Source: Acidobacteriota bacterium (GTDB lineage: Bacteria; Acidobacteriota; Blastocatellia; UBA7656). From it: DNA of 64,000 nt. Positions 45,856 to 55,600 of this stretch are shown here, in pieces. How positions within the stretch are numbered: position 1 is the stretch's first letter; every line of letters begins with the position of its first letter. Both the position numbers and the translations under genes were made by a program. The notes beneath the pieces are model-generated. The model was given only the letters and a program-made list of their open reading frames with translations. It did no database searches and was not told the origin of the DNA. The DNA lies in contig JBFMDH010000005.1 of assembly GCA_040754075.1 (NCBI GenBank), positions 1 to 64,000 of the forward strand, in the 5' to 3' direction.

Positions 45856-46668
45856 ATGGCAAAACGGATTTGTATCGCCAGCCCTAAAGGCGGGGTTGGC
45901 AAAACCACCATTGCGCTAAACCTGGCGGTCGCTTTAGCCGACCGCGGACGCCGCGTGCTGCTCGTCGATTTAGACCCGCAGGGCGGCATCGGACTTTCGT
46001 TAGCGCGTCAGGATGATGCGATGGCAGGGCTGGCGGATTTGATGGTTGGGCAGATTGCGCCCGCTGACGCCATTATCAAAACCCAACTTCCCACCCTTGA
46101 ACTGCTCACCCGCGGGCGCTTGAACCCGGTTGATGCCTGTGAATTTGAAATGGCAATCTTCCGCTCAGGCGTGCTCGAAGGTGCTCTGCAAAAAGTTGAG
46201 CAGAACGCCGACCTGGTTTTGCTTGATACGCCTTCGGGGCTTGGATTGGTGACGCGCGCCGCGCTCACGGTTTCGGATTTTGTATTGATTCCTTTTCAAA
46301 CCGAAATGCTTGCCCTGAGAGCGATTGCTCAGGCTTTGCGGGTCATTGATTATGTTCGCGAAAATGAAAATAACAAATTACAGTTTTTAGGCATCGTGCT
46401 GTCGATGGTGGAAAAGACCAAAGAGAATTCACTCGATATTCTCAGCGAAGTCTGGCGCGAATTTAACGGCGTTTTCGATACCATTGTGCCGAGGCTTGAC
46501 AGCTTTGCCGTTGCCAGTCGTAAAGGACTGCCGGTCAGTTTCCTGGGCGGCAATGTGCAAAGCGAAAAGCATCGCTTCGAGATGTTCGCAGATGAAGTGG
46601 AACAGATGATACGACGACTGGTTCCCGAAGGAGTGTATGATGAACAACCGGAACGCGCCTTACTCTGA
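45856..46668 (+). CDS. ParA/MinD-type ATPase
   Basis: A 270-residue deviant Walker ATPase. The Walker A box is SPKGGVGKTT (9-18) with signature Lys11 and Lys16. The switch I region shows DLDPQGGIGLSL, and Walker B is LVLLDTPSGLG. RLDSFAVASRKGLPV near the end is typical of ParA proteins. No ParB or parS site is seen, so chromosome segregation is unlikely. In this operon it may position a cell-surface or signalling complex, as PpfA, ParC and MipZ relatives do. CGGAGG precedes the ATG. The next gene starts inside its 3' end, 29 bp before the stop, suggesting tight stoichiometry. Confidence 0.93.
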   Translation: MAKRICIASPKGGVGKTTIALNLAVALADRGRRVLLVDLDPQGGIGLSLARQDDAMAGLADLMVGQIAPADAIIKTQLPTLELLTRGRLNPVDACEFEMAIFRSGVLEGALQKVEQNADLVLLDTPSGLGLVTRAALTVSDFVLIPFQTEMLALRAIAQALRVIDYVRENENNKLQFLGIVLSMVEKTKENSLDILSEVWREFNGVFDTIVPRLDSFAVASRKGLPVSFLGGNVQSEKHRFEMFADEVEQMIRRLVPEGVYDEQPERALL

Positions 46669-47215
46669 TATTGAACTGGCAGGCAAGTTAAGTCAAAAAC
46701 TGCTGCCCGACTCGGAGTCTACGAAATCAACAACCGCGGGGTCGATAAAATCCGCGCAATATATTCGCTTTCGCGCAAGTGATGTCAAAGACCATCAGAA
46801 TGCGGTCAGTTCAACCGTTCAACCGAAAGAGCAGTTACCCTTGCGCCTGCCGCCGGATGATTTTGGCGCAAGCCGCTGGGAAACCTTTTTGTCCTGGTGC
46901 ATGGAAATCACCAGTGCCGATGCCGCTTTTATTGTTGATGAACAGGGGTTCATCGTGGCAAACGAGGGAGAGTTAAGCGATGAAGAATTGACCCGAATCG
47001 CTGCGTGGTTGCCGATTGCCGCAACCTACATTCAGGAAATCAACCAAACTCCGAATCAAGCAGCAGCGCTTTGTTTTGAATACGACAACCGCTGGTTGAC
47101 CAATTTGCAATTGAATATTAATGAGCAACTCGCTCTGGAACTTGCAATGATTAGCCCGGCGGTTATCCCGACAGAAATCTGTCGCGCCATTCAGTCAGCA
47201 CTGGTTCAAGAATAA
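46640..47215 (+). CDS. Degenerate roadblock-like protein, last gene of the operon
   Basis: A 191-residue protein (an ATG at 46637 is equally possible) that overlaps the ParA gene by 29 bp in another frame; GAAGGAG precedes it inside parA. Residues 1-75 are Ser/Thr/Lys-rich and probably disordered. Residues about 80-190 resemble a roadblock/longin fold: CMEITSADAAFIVDEQGFIV matches the first strands of the roadblock protein at 43738, then a helix (DEELTRIAAWLPIAATYIQE) and further strands (ALCFEYDNRWLTNLQLN). The similarity is weak and rests on pattern; a remote-homology search would settle it. Its position suggests a partner for the ParA ATPase. Confidence 0.65.
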   Translation: MNNRNAPYSDIELAGKLSQKLLPDSESTKSTTAGSIKSAQYIRFRASDVKDHQNAVSSTVQPKEQLPLRLPPDDFGASRWETFLSWCMEITSADAAFIVDEQGFIVANEGELSDEELTRIAAWLPIAATYIQEINQTPNQAAALCFEYDNRWLTNLQLNINEQLALELAMISPAVIPTEICRAIQSALVQE

Positions 47216-47270
47216 CTGATAGCACACGAAAAAATTCGTCATTGCAACTCGCCATCCAACCTTCGCAATA

Positions 47271-47308
47271 AACCATCGGCGCATCCTGTATCAGACGCGC
47301 CGATGGTT
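47271..47308. terminator. Stem-loop between convergent transcripts
   Basis: AACCATCGGCGC (47271-47282) pairs perfectly with GCGCCGATGGTT (47297-47308). It separates the plus-strand signalling operon from the minus-strand TonB receptor gene and could stop both. Confidence 0.6.
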
Positions 47309-47343
47309 CAACAACCCCAGGGATTTTACGACCGACTCAAATT

Positions 47344-50300
47344 TCAGAAAGAGTATTTGAGCGCCATCTGCATCCGACGCGCTGTGCTGACGGTATTGCC
47401 TCTGGCGCGACCGAACACACTGCTGGTGATGACCGCGCTGTTCGGTAAACCGAATGACGGGGTATTGGTCGCATTCTGCATTTCCAGCCGGTATTCCAGC
47501 TTGTGATTTTCGGTAATGCGGAATTTTTTGCCCAGCGCCAGATTCAAATTAAAGAAGCCCGGCGTGGTGAAATAATTTCTCCCGGTATTGCCGAATTCGC
47601 CCGCTGCCGGTATCGAAAACTGCGCCCGTTGCGCGGCGGTGAAATAGAATTCGGTTCCGACTGTCGAATCAAATAACCGCTTCGCCATATCCGGCGAACA
47701 ACCGTTGCAGTTGGCAGGCGTCTGCACCACACTGCTGAAAGTATTTGAACCCGAATAAACCGTAAACGGTCTGCCGGATGTCAACACCACAGAACCGGTC
47801 ATCGACCAGCCACCGATAATCTGGTCAACCACCGGATAGCTGTCGCTTGCAAAACGTCTGCCTTTGCCAAACGGCAAATCATACACGGCGCTGCCTTGAA
47901 AGGCGTGTTTGCGGTCAAAATCCGAACGCGCATAATTCAACTCGCGATTGCGAATGTCAAACGGCGTACTCGAAGCCGATTGCGCACTGCCGGTTGCGAC
48001 CCGTGTGAACGCCGGGTCGAATGAGCGCGTGTCGAGCGATTTTGCCCAGGTGTAACTGAACTGGAAACTGAAGCCATTTGAGAATCGGCGCTGCGTGATA
48101 ACCTCGAATGCGTGATAGGTCGAACGGTCGCCGCTATCGAGTACATTCAAGGCACCGGCAAATTGCGGAAAGGGGAAGAAGAAGTTTGCGCCAAGCCCGC
48201 TTGCCACCGGCAGCGGCACGCCGCTCGCCGTTCTTCTTGCAAGGGTTGCCGCAAGCGCCGCAACCGAATTCAAACTGAGTTCGGTCGGAAACAGGCGGCG
48301 CACAAAATCCGAACCGGTTTCATTGGCGCGACGGCTGGGGTCGGGTTGCAACAGTTGATTCATCAAACTGCTTTGCCCTCCGGCTTTGACAATTTTGAAC
48401 GCCTCGACAAAACCGTTGCTGAATATCTCCGCCTGATTGATATTGTATCCGCCGAACAGATTGTCGCCTTTGCGTCCAAGATAATTTAATTCCAGAACGG
48501 TTTTCCAACCGATGTCGCGTTGAATGCTGAGTCCCCATTGCTGAGTTTTCGGAGCTTGCCAGTTCGGGTCAATGACGTGAATGCTGGCAGAAGAAAACGA
48601 CGACGGTTGACGCAGTTGCACAGGGGTTATGCCCGCAGGCGGCGCAAGCGTTGGGATGCCATCAGCCAGTCGCCCGCCCGCTTGACCGAACGTGGTGTTG
48701 GTAATGCCAAGCGTCAGTCCCGGTTCACTCTGAAAAATCGTCGCTGATACGACCTGGGTATTCATGCGGTCATAGGCAATGCGATAGTTGGCGCGGATGG
48801 AGGTTTTGCCATCGCTGAAGGGGTCCCAGGCAATGCCAATCGAAGGTCCAAAATTGTTGTTGTCGTCATCGAATAAGTTGCCTTCGACCCACTTGACCGT
48901 GGTACTCGGTTGCGCGCCGACGAAAACGCCAGGGTCGGGGCGCAAAATAATGCTGCCGTTCACCGAACGCGGCGAGCGTTTAATTTCCCAACGCAAACCC
49001 AAATCAAGCGTCAGATTCGGGCGCAATTTCCACGAATCCTGCCCGTAAAAATCCCACTCATTGTAACGCGAAGCAAAAATGAACGGCGTATCGGGTGCCC
49101 CGTATGCATTATCGCTTTCGGCGACGAAGGCTTGCGAGATGCTGCCGACGCGACCGAGCAATTCGTTGATTGCCGATTGCAATCGCGGGCGGTCATTAGC
49201 GGTGTTGATGTCTGTCGGCAGGTGGAAGGTGGTCGGGTCAACGATGTTAATCGTGCGACTGAAATTGGCGGTCGCGCGAATGTTGCTTCCGGCAACCGAC
49301 CCGCGCCGGTCTTCGTGTTTTTGAAACCGCAGATTGGTTCCCGCTTTGTAGGTATGCGAACCGCGCACCCACGAAAGATTGTCAACGATTTGATAGGTGG
49401 TGAGTTCGCGCAGATTGCCGAGGGTGCGATCCAACGGATGGGTTACGAGTCCGAGTACGAATATGGGATTCTGTTCGGAGTTCGGGTCGGGATTGGCAAA
49501 ATCGAAAGTGAAATTATTGATGCCGAAAACCGCTTCATTGGTGATGCGGTCGGTCGGCGTCCAGCGCCAGTTGAGCGCCAGGTTTCGCGGACGGCGAACC
49601 GTATCAACAATGCGCGGCGTATCAGGGAAGCGCGCCCAGCCATCATTGACGAAATCGCCGATGGTGTCCTGGCTGCCGCGCGCCCAACGTCCAAAAACAG
49701 TGTTGTTCTGGTTAATGATATGGTCGACTTTAATCACGAAATCCTGCTGTTTTTCGCGTTGAATCGGGGTAAAGGTATAACCTGCGGTATTCAAGCCGTC
49801 GCCAACCGTGAAGTTATTTGGCAAAGGCGTGAGCGCGATGACTTTCTGAACGCTTGGGTCAAGCCCGCGTCCCGCAGGGTCATTGGCGACGATGTTGTAA
49901 CTCTTCACATTGATACCGGGTAAGACATTGCCGTTGGCATCAACCGAAGCGCCGGCAACCCCCGCAGGATTGTTGACGCCACCCGCGACATAACGAAAGA
50001 TGCCGTTGCGCGCCGCCTGGGTATAAACGGTGCTCGTGACATTGCGGGTTTCGCGGGTTCGCACCCATTGCATGTTGGTAAAGAAGAATGTCCGGTTATG
50101 CCCGTCATAAACTCCCGGAATCCACACGGGTCCGCCAAAACTGAACCCTGGAATGTGTTGCACGAATTGCGGCTTCACGACTTTGTCGAGATTGTTTTCA
50201 TATTCGTTGGCGCGAAAACGCGGGGTTTGATAGTAGTCAAAAGCGTTGCCGTGAAATTCATTGGTGCCCGATTTCGTAACCATCGCCACCTGTGCGCCGC

Positions 50301-51000
50301 TGTTGCGTCCATATTCGGCGGTCGGATTGCTGGTGATGACTTTGAATTCGGTGATTGAATCGGGATTGGTTCTGAGCGGTGAAAAATTTGAGCCACCGGC
50401 GCTGGTTTCGTTGGTGTCGATGCCGTCGAGGGTGAAGTTCCAGGCGCGGTCGCGCGCCCCATGAACGTGAACTCCGCCGCCGGTGTTGGCGCCGCTCACC
50501 ACCCCCGGTTGCAGGACGACGAGGTCAAGCGGATTGCGCCCGCGAACTCCGATAATCGGCAAACTGTCAACCAATCGCTGTTCGACCACGGTGCCGAAGT
50601 TACCGGATGAACTGGTCTGCACGATGTCTTGTCCGCCGCGCACTTCAACGGTTTCGGCGACTTGTCCGATTTCCAAAGCGACATTGATGGTCGTCGGTTG
50701 TCCGATGTTGACGGTATTGCCAACCGCGACGAATTTCTTGAAGCCATCTTTTTCAACCGTCAGCGTATAGTTGCCGATTTGCACGGAATCGAACAGGTAG
50801 GTGCCGGTTGAAGAACTTTCGGTGGTGAATGAAAGTTGCGTCCCTTCGTTCGTCAAGGTGACTTTAGCGCCGGCAATCGCCGCGTTGTTCTGGTCGGTAA
50901 CGATACCGGTAACGCGGGATGTGGTGCCTTGCGCAAAGGCGCTAACGAAAGGGTTCAACAAGAGAACGATCAGCAGCACGGAATGTAAAATTCTCTTCAT
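47344..51000 (-). CDS. Oar-like TonB-dependent outer-membrane receptor
   Basis: A 1218-residue outer-membrane protein. The signal peptide covers about 1-24 (ending AFAQ). A CarboxypepD_reg domain follows (about 28-110: VTGIVTDQNNAAIAGAKVTL), then a plug domain (about 115-260) with the VETVEVRGGQDIVQTSS-like TonB-box region, DGIDTNE and TAEYGRNSGAQVAMVTKSGT. The long remainder is a 22-strand-type barrel ending ALKYSF with the terminal Phe. This is the expanded family so common in Acidobacteriota, thought to import large carbohydrate or peptide substrates. The substrate is unknown. GGATCA-type sequence lies before the ATG. It is a single gene, divergent from ytxH. Confidence 0.93.
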   Translation of the reverse strand: MKRILHSVLLIVLLLNPFVSAFAQGTTSRVTGIVTDQNNAAIAGAKVTLTNEGTQLSFTTESSSTGTYLFDSVQIGNYTLTVEKDGFKKFVAVGNTVNIGQPTTINVALEIGQVAETVEVRGGQDIVQTSSSGNFGTVVEQRLVDSLPIIGVRGRNPLDLVVLQPGVVSGANTGGGVHVHGARDRAWNFTLDGIDTNETSAGGSNFSPLRTNPDSITEFKVITSNPTAEYGRNSGAQVAMVTKSGTNEFHGNAFDYYQTPRFRANEYENNLDKVVKPQFVQHIPGFSFGGPVWIPGVYDGHNRTFFFTNMQWVRTRETRNVTSTVYTQAARNGIFRYVAGGVNNPAGVAGASVDANGNVLPGINVKSYNIVANDPAGRGLDPSVQKVIALTPLPNNFTVGDGLNTAGYTFTPIQREKQQDFVIKVDHIINQNNTVFGRWARGSQDTIGDFVNDGWARFPDTPRIVDTVRRPRNLALNWRWTPTDRITNEAVFGINNFTFDFANPDPNSEQNPIFVLGLVTHPLDRTLGNLRELTTYQIVDNLSWVRGSHTYKAGTNLRFQKHEDRRGSVAGSNIRATANFSRTINIVDPTTFHLPTDINTANDRPRLQSAINELLGRVGSISQAFVAESDNAYGAPDTPFIFASRYNEWDFYGQDSWKLRPNLTLDLGLRWEIKRSPRSVNGSIILRPDPGVFVGAQPSTTVKWVEGNLFDDDNNNFGPSIGIAWDPFSDGKTSIRANYRIAYDRMNTQVVSATIFQSEPGLTLGITNTTFGQAGGRLADGIPTLAPPAGITPVQLRQPSSFSSASIHVIDPNWQAPKTQQWGLSIQRDIGWKTVLELNYLGRKGDNLFGGYNINQAEIFSNGFVEAFKIVKAGGQSSLMNQLLQPDPSRRANETGSDFVRRLFPTELSLNSVAALAATLARRTASGVPLPVASGLGANFFFPFPQFAGALNVLDSGDRSTYHAFEVITQRRFSNGFSFQFSYTWAKSLDTRSFDPAFTRVATGSAQSASSTPFDIRNRELNYARSDFDRKHAFQGSAVYDLPFGKGRRFASDSYPVVDQIIGGWSMTGSVVLTSGRPFTVYSGSNTFSSVVQTPANCNGCSPDMAKRLFDSTVGTEFYFTAAQRAQFSIPAAGEFGNTGRNYFTTPGFFNLNLALGKKFRITENHKLEYRLEMQNATNTPSFGLPNSAVITSSVFGRARGNTVSTARRMQMALKYSF

Positions 51001-51122
51001 AAGTTTTGATCCTTTTTTCCATTTTAATCAGTTTAAATTTTAAAAATGCCGGTACGAGTTGTGAGGTGATGAATCATAACGAGTAGTTAAAGAGCCGGTC
51101 AATTGAAAGGATGAATCTTTTA

Positions 51123-51152
51123 TTGAACCGATTGAAGAGCTAATGCTATAGT
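51123..51152 (+). promoter_or_regulatory. Promoter of the YtxH-like gene
   Basis: TTGAAC (51123-51128) and TATAGT (51147-51152) with an 18-bp spacer. The leader is about 40 nt and carries AAGGAG near 51184-51189 plus AAAAGG directly before the ATG. Confidence 0.6.
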
Positions 51153-51200
51153 GATTTGTCTTTGGTAACAGACAATTTTTAACAAGGAGATAATAAAAGG

Positions 51201-51668
51201 ATGTCCAGAGAAGAATCAGCAACCGATAAATTAACTTTCTTATTAATTGGTGCAGGAATTGGCGCGACATTGGCCTTATTATTTGCTCCGAAAAAAGGCA
51301 GCGAACTGCGAAGCGATATTGCCGATTACACGAAAAAAGGTATTGATGCCGCCGGCGAAGGCGCGCGTAAAATTGGTGAACGCGCCGGTGAGTATTATGA
51401 AACCGGTCGCTCCCGCGCGGTTGAAGCGTATGGCACCGCCCGCGAAAAAGTCGAGGAAGCTTATGAAACGACCCGCGGTAAAGTCGGCGAAGTGGTGGGC
51501 AGCGCCCGCGAAAAAATCGCTCACGGTACAGAAGCCGTATCCGAAGTTGCCACGCGCCAAAAGGATCAGCTTGCCGCAGCTATCGAAGCCGGCAAGCAGG
51601 CTTATAACGAAGAGAAGCGCAAATTCGGCGAGTCAGCCCGCGCCGCTGTGGAAAGCGACGAAGCCTAG
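51201..51668 (+). CDS. YtxH-domain envelope/stress protein
   Basis: A 155-residue protein. Residues about 11-40 form the YtxH signature: a Gly/Ala-rich membrane helix FLLIGAGIGATLALLFAPKK followed by GSELRSDI. The rest (about 45-150) is a long amphipathic helix with 11-residue-like periodic repeats (AREKVEEAYETTRGKVGE, VVGSAREKIAHG), as in LEA/apolipoprotein-like proteins. YtxH proteins are general-stress associated in some bacteria, with no defined activity. The gene has its own promoter and terminator. Confidence 0.88.
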   Translation: MSREESATDKLTFLLIGAGIGATLALLFAPKKGSELRSDIADYTKKGIDAAGEGARKIGERAGEYYETGRSRAVEAYGTAREKVEEAYETTRGKVGEVVGSAREKIAHGTEAVSEVATRQKDQLAAAIEAGKQAYNEEKRKFGESARAAVESDEA

Positions 51669-51674
51669 TTTTGC

Positions 51675-51709
51675 ATTTGCCGGTTTTTCCAATCAGAAAT
51701 CCGGCAAAT
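51675..51709 (+). terminator. Stem-loop directly after the YtxH gene
   Basis: ATTTGCCGG (51675-51683) and CCGGCAAAT (51701-51709) pair perfectly. No T run follows. Confidence 0.4.
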
Positions 51710-51742
51710 TGACCATCACTAACTGTCGCAACTAACGAAACC

Positions 51743-51774
51743 GGCGCGGTCGTCTTCAAAAGCCGCGCCTTTCA
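51743..51774 (+). terminator. Second terminator after the YtxH gene
   Basis: GGCGCGG (51743-51749) pairs with CCGCGCC (51763-51769), followed by TTTCATTT. Confidence 0.6.
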
Positions 51775-51828
51775 TTTCCCCCGATGATTTTTTTCAGCAT
51801 TGCCCTTGTCATTTAACAGGGAGAGATT

Positions 51829-52422
51829 GTGGAACAGCAGACCTTAAACATCTTTGTTGCAAGCGCCGCGGTGATCATCACCCTCAGTTTCATCGTGCAA
51901 ACGTTTGTCTTCATCAAACTCTATGGCGTTGCCAAAAAAATTCGCGAGATGAGCGAAACCTTGCAAAAGAAGGTCGAACCGGTCATCAGCAAAGTGACGC
52001 CTGTGGTTGAACAGGTGCAAGCGACGGTCGCGGGCGTAAAAACGACGATTGATAAAATCAACCTTCAAGCCAAAGAAACCTTTGATAAAGTCGCCGTCGA
52101 AACCCGCGCCATTGCCGCAGCGGTTTCGACTTCGTCACAGGAGATTTCCAACCTGGCGCGGCGGCAAGCCGAGCAGATTTCTTCGACGCTCGATTTGACC
52201 ACCTCGACGTTGCAAAAACAAGTGACCGAACTCGACGGACTGCTCACCCGCACCCAGGAGCGCGTCGATAACACCAGCATTCAGGTGCAAACGTCGGTGA
52301 TTGAGCCGGTGCGTGAACTGGCGGCTTTGCTTGCGGGACTCAAACGCTCGATTGAAACGCTCTTCGGTCGTCGCCATAAACCCATCGACCAGGTCTATCA
52401 GGATGACGAGATGTTTATTTGA
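51829..52422 (+). CDS. Membrane-anchored coiled-coil protein (DUF948-like)
   Basis: A 197-residue protein starting at GTG with AGGGAGAG 4-5 nt upstream. One N-terminal TM helix (about 8-33, IFVASAAVIITLSFIVQTFV) is followed by a long coiled coil (about 35-180: VKTTIDKINLQAKETFDKVA, LDLTTSTLQKQVTELDGLL) and a short basic tail. This architecture resembles DUF948 proteins, often found beside YtxH proteins as here. The function is unknown; a scaffold or chemoreceptor-like helical bundle is possible, but there is no methyl-accepting signature tip. Confidence 0.75.
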   Translation: MEQQTLNIFVASAAVIITLSFIVQTFVFIKLYGVAKKIREMSETLQKKVEPVISKVTPVVEQVQATVAGVKTTIDKINLQAKETFDKVAVETRAIAAAVSTSSQEISNLARRQAEQISSTLDLTTSTLQKQVTELDGLLTRTQERVDNTSIQVQTSVIEPVRELAALLAGLKRSIETLFGRRHKPIDQVYQDDEMFI

Positions 52423-52435
52423 AGCATAGCCGAAC

Positions 52436-52494
52436 GCCCGGTCAGCATTCTTGAAACCGGCTCCCACAGCCATTTTTAAGAATGATGACCGGGC
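52436..52494. repeat. Long inverted repeat
   Basis: GCCCGGTCAGCATTCTT (52436-52452) pairs with AAGAATGATGACCGGGC (52478-52494), one mismatch in 17. It begins 14 bp after the preceding stop codon. Confidence 0.55.
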
Positions 52495-52514
52495 ACAGTC
52501 GGCATCAGCCTTTC

Positions 52515-52557
52515 AAAAGCACTTGGCTTTTTTCAAAAGAGCCAGGTGCTTTTTGCA
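52515..52557 (+). terminator. Terminator before ileS
   Basis: AAAAGCACTTGGCT (52515-52528) pairs with AGCCAGGTGCTTTT (52540-52553) with one mismatch. The stem ends in a TTTTT run. Confidence 0.75.
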
Positions 52558-52612
52558 ATTAAGAATAACAACTTAAAATTGAAAATTTGAGACTCACGAT
52601 AGGAAAAAAAGA

Positions 52613-55600
52613 ATGTCAACGGAAAACACTTTTGATTTAAAAGCGACCATCAATTTACCGAAAACCAATTTCGCGCAAAAAGCCAACCTCACCGAGCGTG
52701 AACCTGCGCGCCTGGAAAAATGGCAAGCCATGAATCTTTATGAAGAGATTTGCCGCGCCCGCGCCGGTCGCCAGATGTTCATCCTCCACGACGGGCCGCC
52801 GTATGCTAACTCAGACATCCATCTGGGCACCGCGATGAACAAAATCATTAAAGACCTCATCGTCAAATCGCACGCCATGCTCGGCTTCGATGCGCCCTAT
52901 GTGCCGGGGTACGATTGTCACGGATTGCCGATTGAAAAGCACGTCGAAAAAGCGCTTGATGAAAAGAAGATTAAAAAGCATGAACTGTCGCCGCTGGAGT
53001 TTCGCAAAATCTGTCGCGAACACGCCGCCGAAGCCCTGAAACGCCAGACCCGCGATTTTAAACGCTTAGGGATTCTCGGCGAATGGGACAATCCCTATAT
53101 GACCATGTCGAACGCTTATGAAGCGGAGACCGCGCGACTGTTTGGCGATTTCGTGCGTCACGGCTATGTCTATAATGCCTTTCGTCCCGTGCAGTGGTGC
53201 ATCACTGACCAGACGGCGCTTGCCGAAGCCGAAGTCGAATACAAGGAACATACGAGTCCGTCAATCTATGTAAAATTCCCGTTGCCCGCTGACCAGGTGG
53301 CGATACTTGAGAGACGAATAGCAGACAGCCGACAGCCGACAGCCGGCAGTGAAGAAGGCGAATCCGCAATCCGCAGCAGGCTTGAGCCTCTCCCGCAATC
53401 CGCATTTGCTAAGCCGGTGTTTGTTCTCATCTGGACAACGACGCCGTGGACATTGCCTGCGAACCTCGGCATCTGTTTTCATCCGCGTTTCGAGTATTCG
53501 GCAATCGATGTCGGCGAAGAAATCTATATTCTCGCAAGCGACCTTGTGGAATCGGTGAAAGAGAAATGCGGGCTTGGCGATTATTCGATTGTCGCGAAAT
53601 TTCCCGGTGAAGTGATTGACGGACTCTACGCGCGGCACGCCTGGATTGATCGCCCGTCGCTTTTGATGCTTGGCGAACACGTCACGCTCGGCGGCAATGA
53701 ATTTGGCGAAGATGAAGCCGAGGTGCAAAAAAGCGGCGGCAAAGCCGGAACCGGTTGCGTTCACACAGCGCCCGGTCACGGTATGGAAGACTATTTGATT
53801 GGTCAGGAATATCGCGAACAACTCGAACCGATTTACGCGGGACTCAGCAAACTCGGGGCGCTCGAAGGTCAACCCGCAGGCAAAGAGGTTTACTGTCCTG
53901 TAGATTTCGCCGGGCGTTTTACCAAAGAGGTCGAACATTTCGCCGGACAAAAAGTTTTCGCCGCCAATAAAGAGATTGTCGAGTTTATGCGCAATCAAGG
54001 CGCATTGCTTTACGCGGAAGATTACAACCATCGCTATGCGCATTGCTGGCGTTGCAAAAGACCGCTGATTTTCCGCGCCACGCCGCAATGGTTCATCTCG
54101 ATGGATAAAGCCAAAGCCGGCGATGTTTCTTTGCGAGAAAGCGCCTTGAGAGAAATCGAAAAGGTCAACTGGATTCCCGCCTGGGGGCGCGGACGTATGC
54201 ACAATATGTTTACCAATCGCCCCGACTGGTGTGTGTCGCGGCAACGCTTGTGGGGCGTGCCGATTCCGGCGTTTTATTGTGAAGGCTGCAATGAAGCAGT
54301 GCTCGATGCAGAGGTGATTGACCATGTGTCGGCGATATTCGAGCAAGAGACCGCTGATGCGTGGTATGCGCGCGAAGCCGAATACTTGTTGCCCGATGGC
54401 TTCAAATGTCCGAAATGCGCAAGCACCCGCTTTAAAAAAGACATGGATATTCTGGATGTCTGGTTCGATTCGGGTTCGTCTTCGCTTGCGGTGTTGGAGC
54501 GCGAACGCCATCTGCCGTGGCCTGCCGATGTCTATATGGAAGGGCCTGACCAGTATCGCGGCTGGTTCAATTCGTCTTTGATGGTGGCGCTCGCGGCGCA
54601 CGGACAAGCGCCGTATAAAACCGTCATCACCCACGGTTGGACGGTTGATGGGCAAGGCAAAGCCATGCACAAATCCGCTGGCAATGCGATTTCGCCAAAC
54701 GAAGTCGCTGATTCACAGGGCGCGGAGATTCTGCGTTTGTGGGTGGCATCAGCGGATTTCACAGAAGACGTGCGACTCTCGAAAGAGATTTTGACGCGCC
54801 TGGTTGAAACCTATCGCAAGATTCGCAACACGGCGCGCTATGCGCTCGGCAATATCTATGATTTCAATCCCGAAACTGACCTTGTCGGTTATGAAGAGTT
54901 GTTTGAGATTGATCGCTGGGCGCTTGCCGCAACCAACGAAGTCGCGCGTAAAGTGGTTGACGCCTATAAACGATTCGATTACACGGCGGTCTATCATGCA
55001 ATTTATAACTACACGACGGTGACGCTGTCGGCGGTTTATTTCGATATTTTGAAAGACCGCCTGTACACCTACGCGCCGAAATCTCCAGGCAGACGAAGCG
55101 CACAGACGGCGCTCTATAAAATCATCGAGGCGTATGCCAAACTCTTAGCGCCGGTACTGGTCTTCACTGCCGATGAAATCTGGGAAAATATTCCCGGCGC
55201 GCGCGAAGCCTCTGTGCATATCGCAGAGTTTCCAAAGGCTGAATCTCGCGCTGATGAAAAAGCGCTGTTTGAAACCTGGGACAAGATATTCGAGGTGCGC
55301 TCCTCGGTGCAGAAAGCTCTGGAAGAAAAACGCAACGATAAGGTTATCGGCAGTTCGCTTGAGGCAAAAGTAAAAGTAAAAGCTGCGGGCGCAACGTTGG
55401 AGTTGCTCAAACGCTATGAACAGGAACTGGCGGCGATATTCATTGTTTCGGAGGTTGTTTTGGAAGCCGTAGCGGGCGATACTGTAGAGGTCGAAGTTGC
55501 ACATGCAGACGGCGCGAAGTGCGAACGTTGCTGGAACTGGTCTGTGACGGTCGGCGAAAACCGCAAATACCCGATGCTTGACGCGCGTTGCGTTCGCCAA

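Noticed and set aside
45856-46668. ParA gene as part of a chromosome or plasmid partition locus
   Set aside because: No parB, no parS-like palindrome and no replication gene nearby; its neighbours are signalling genes.
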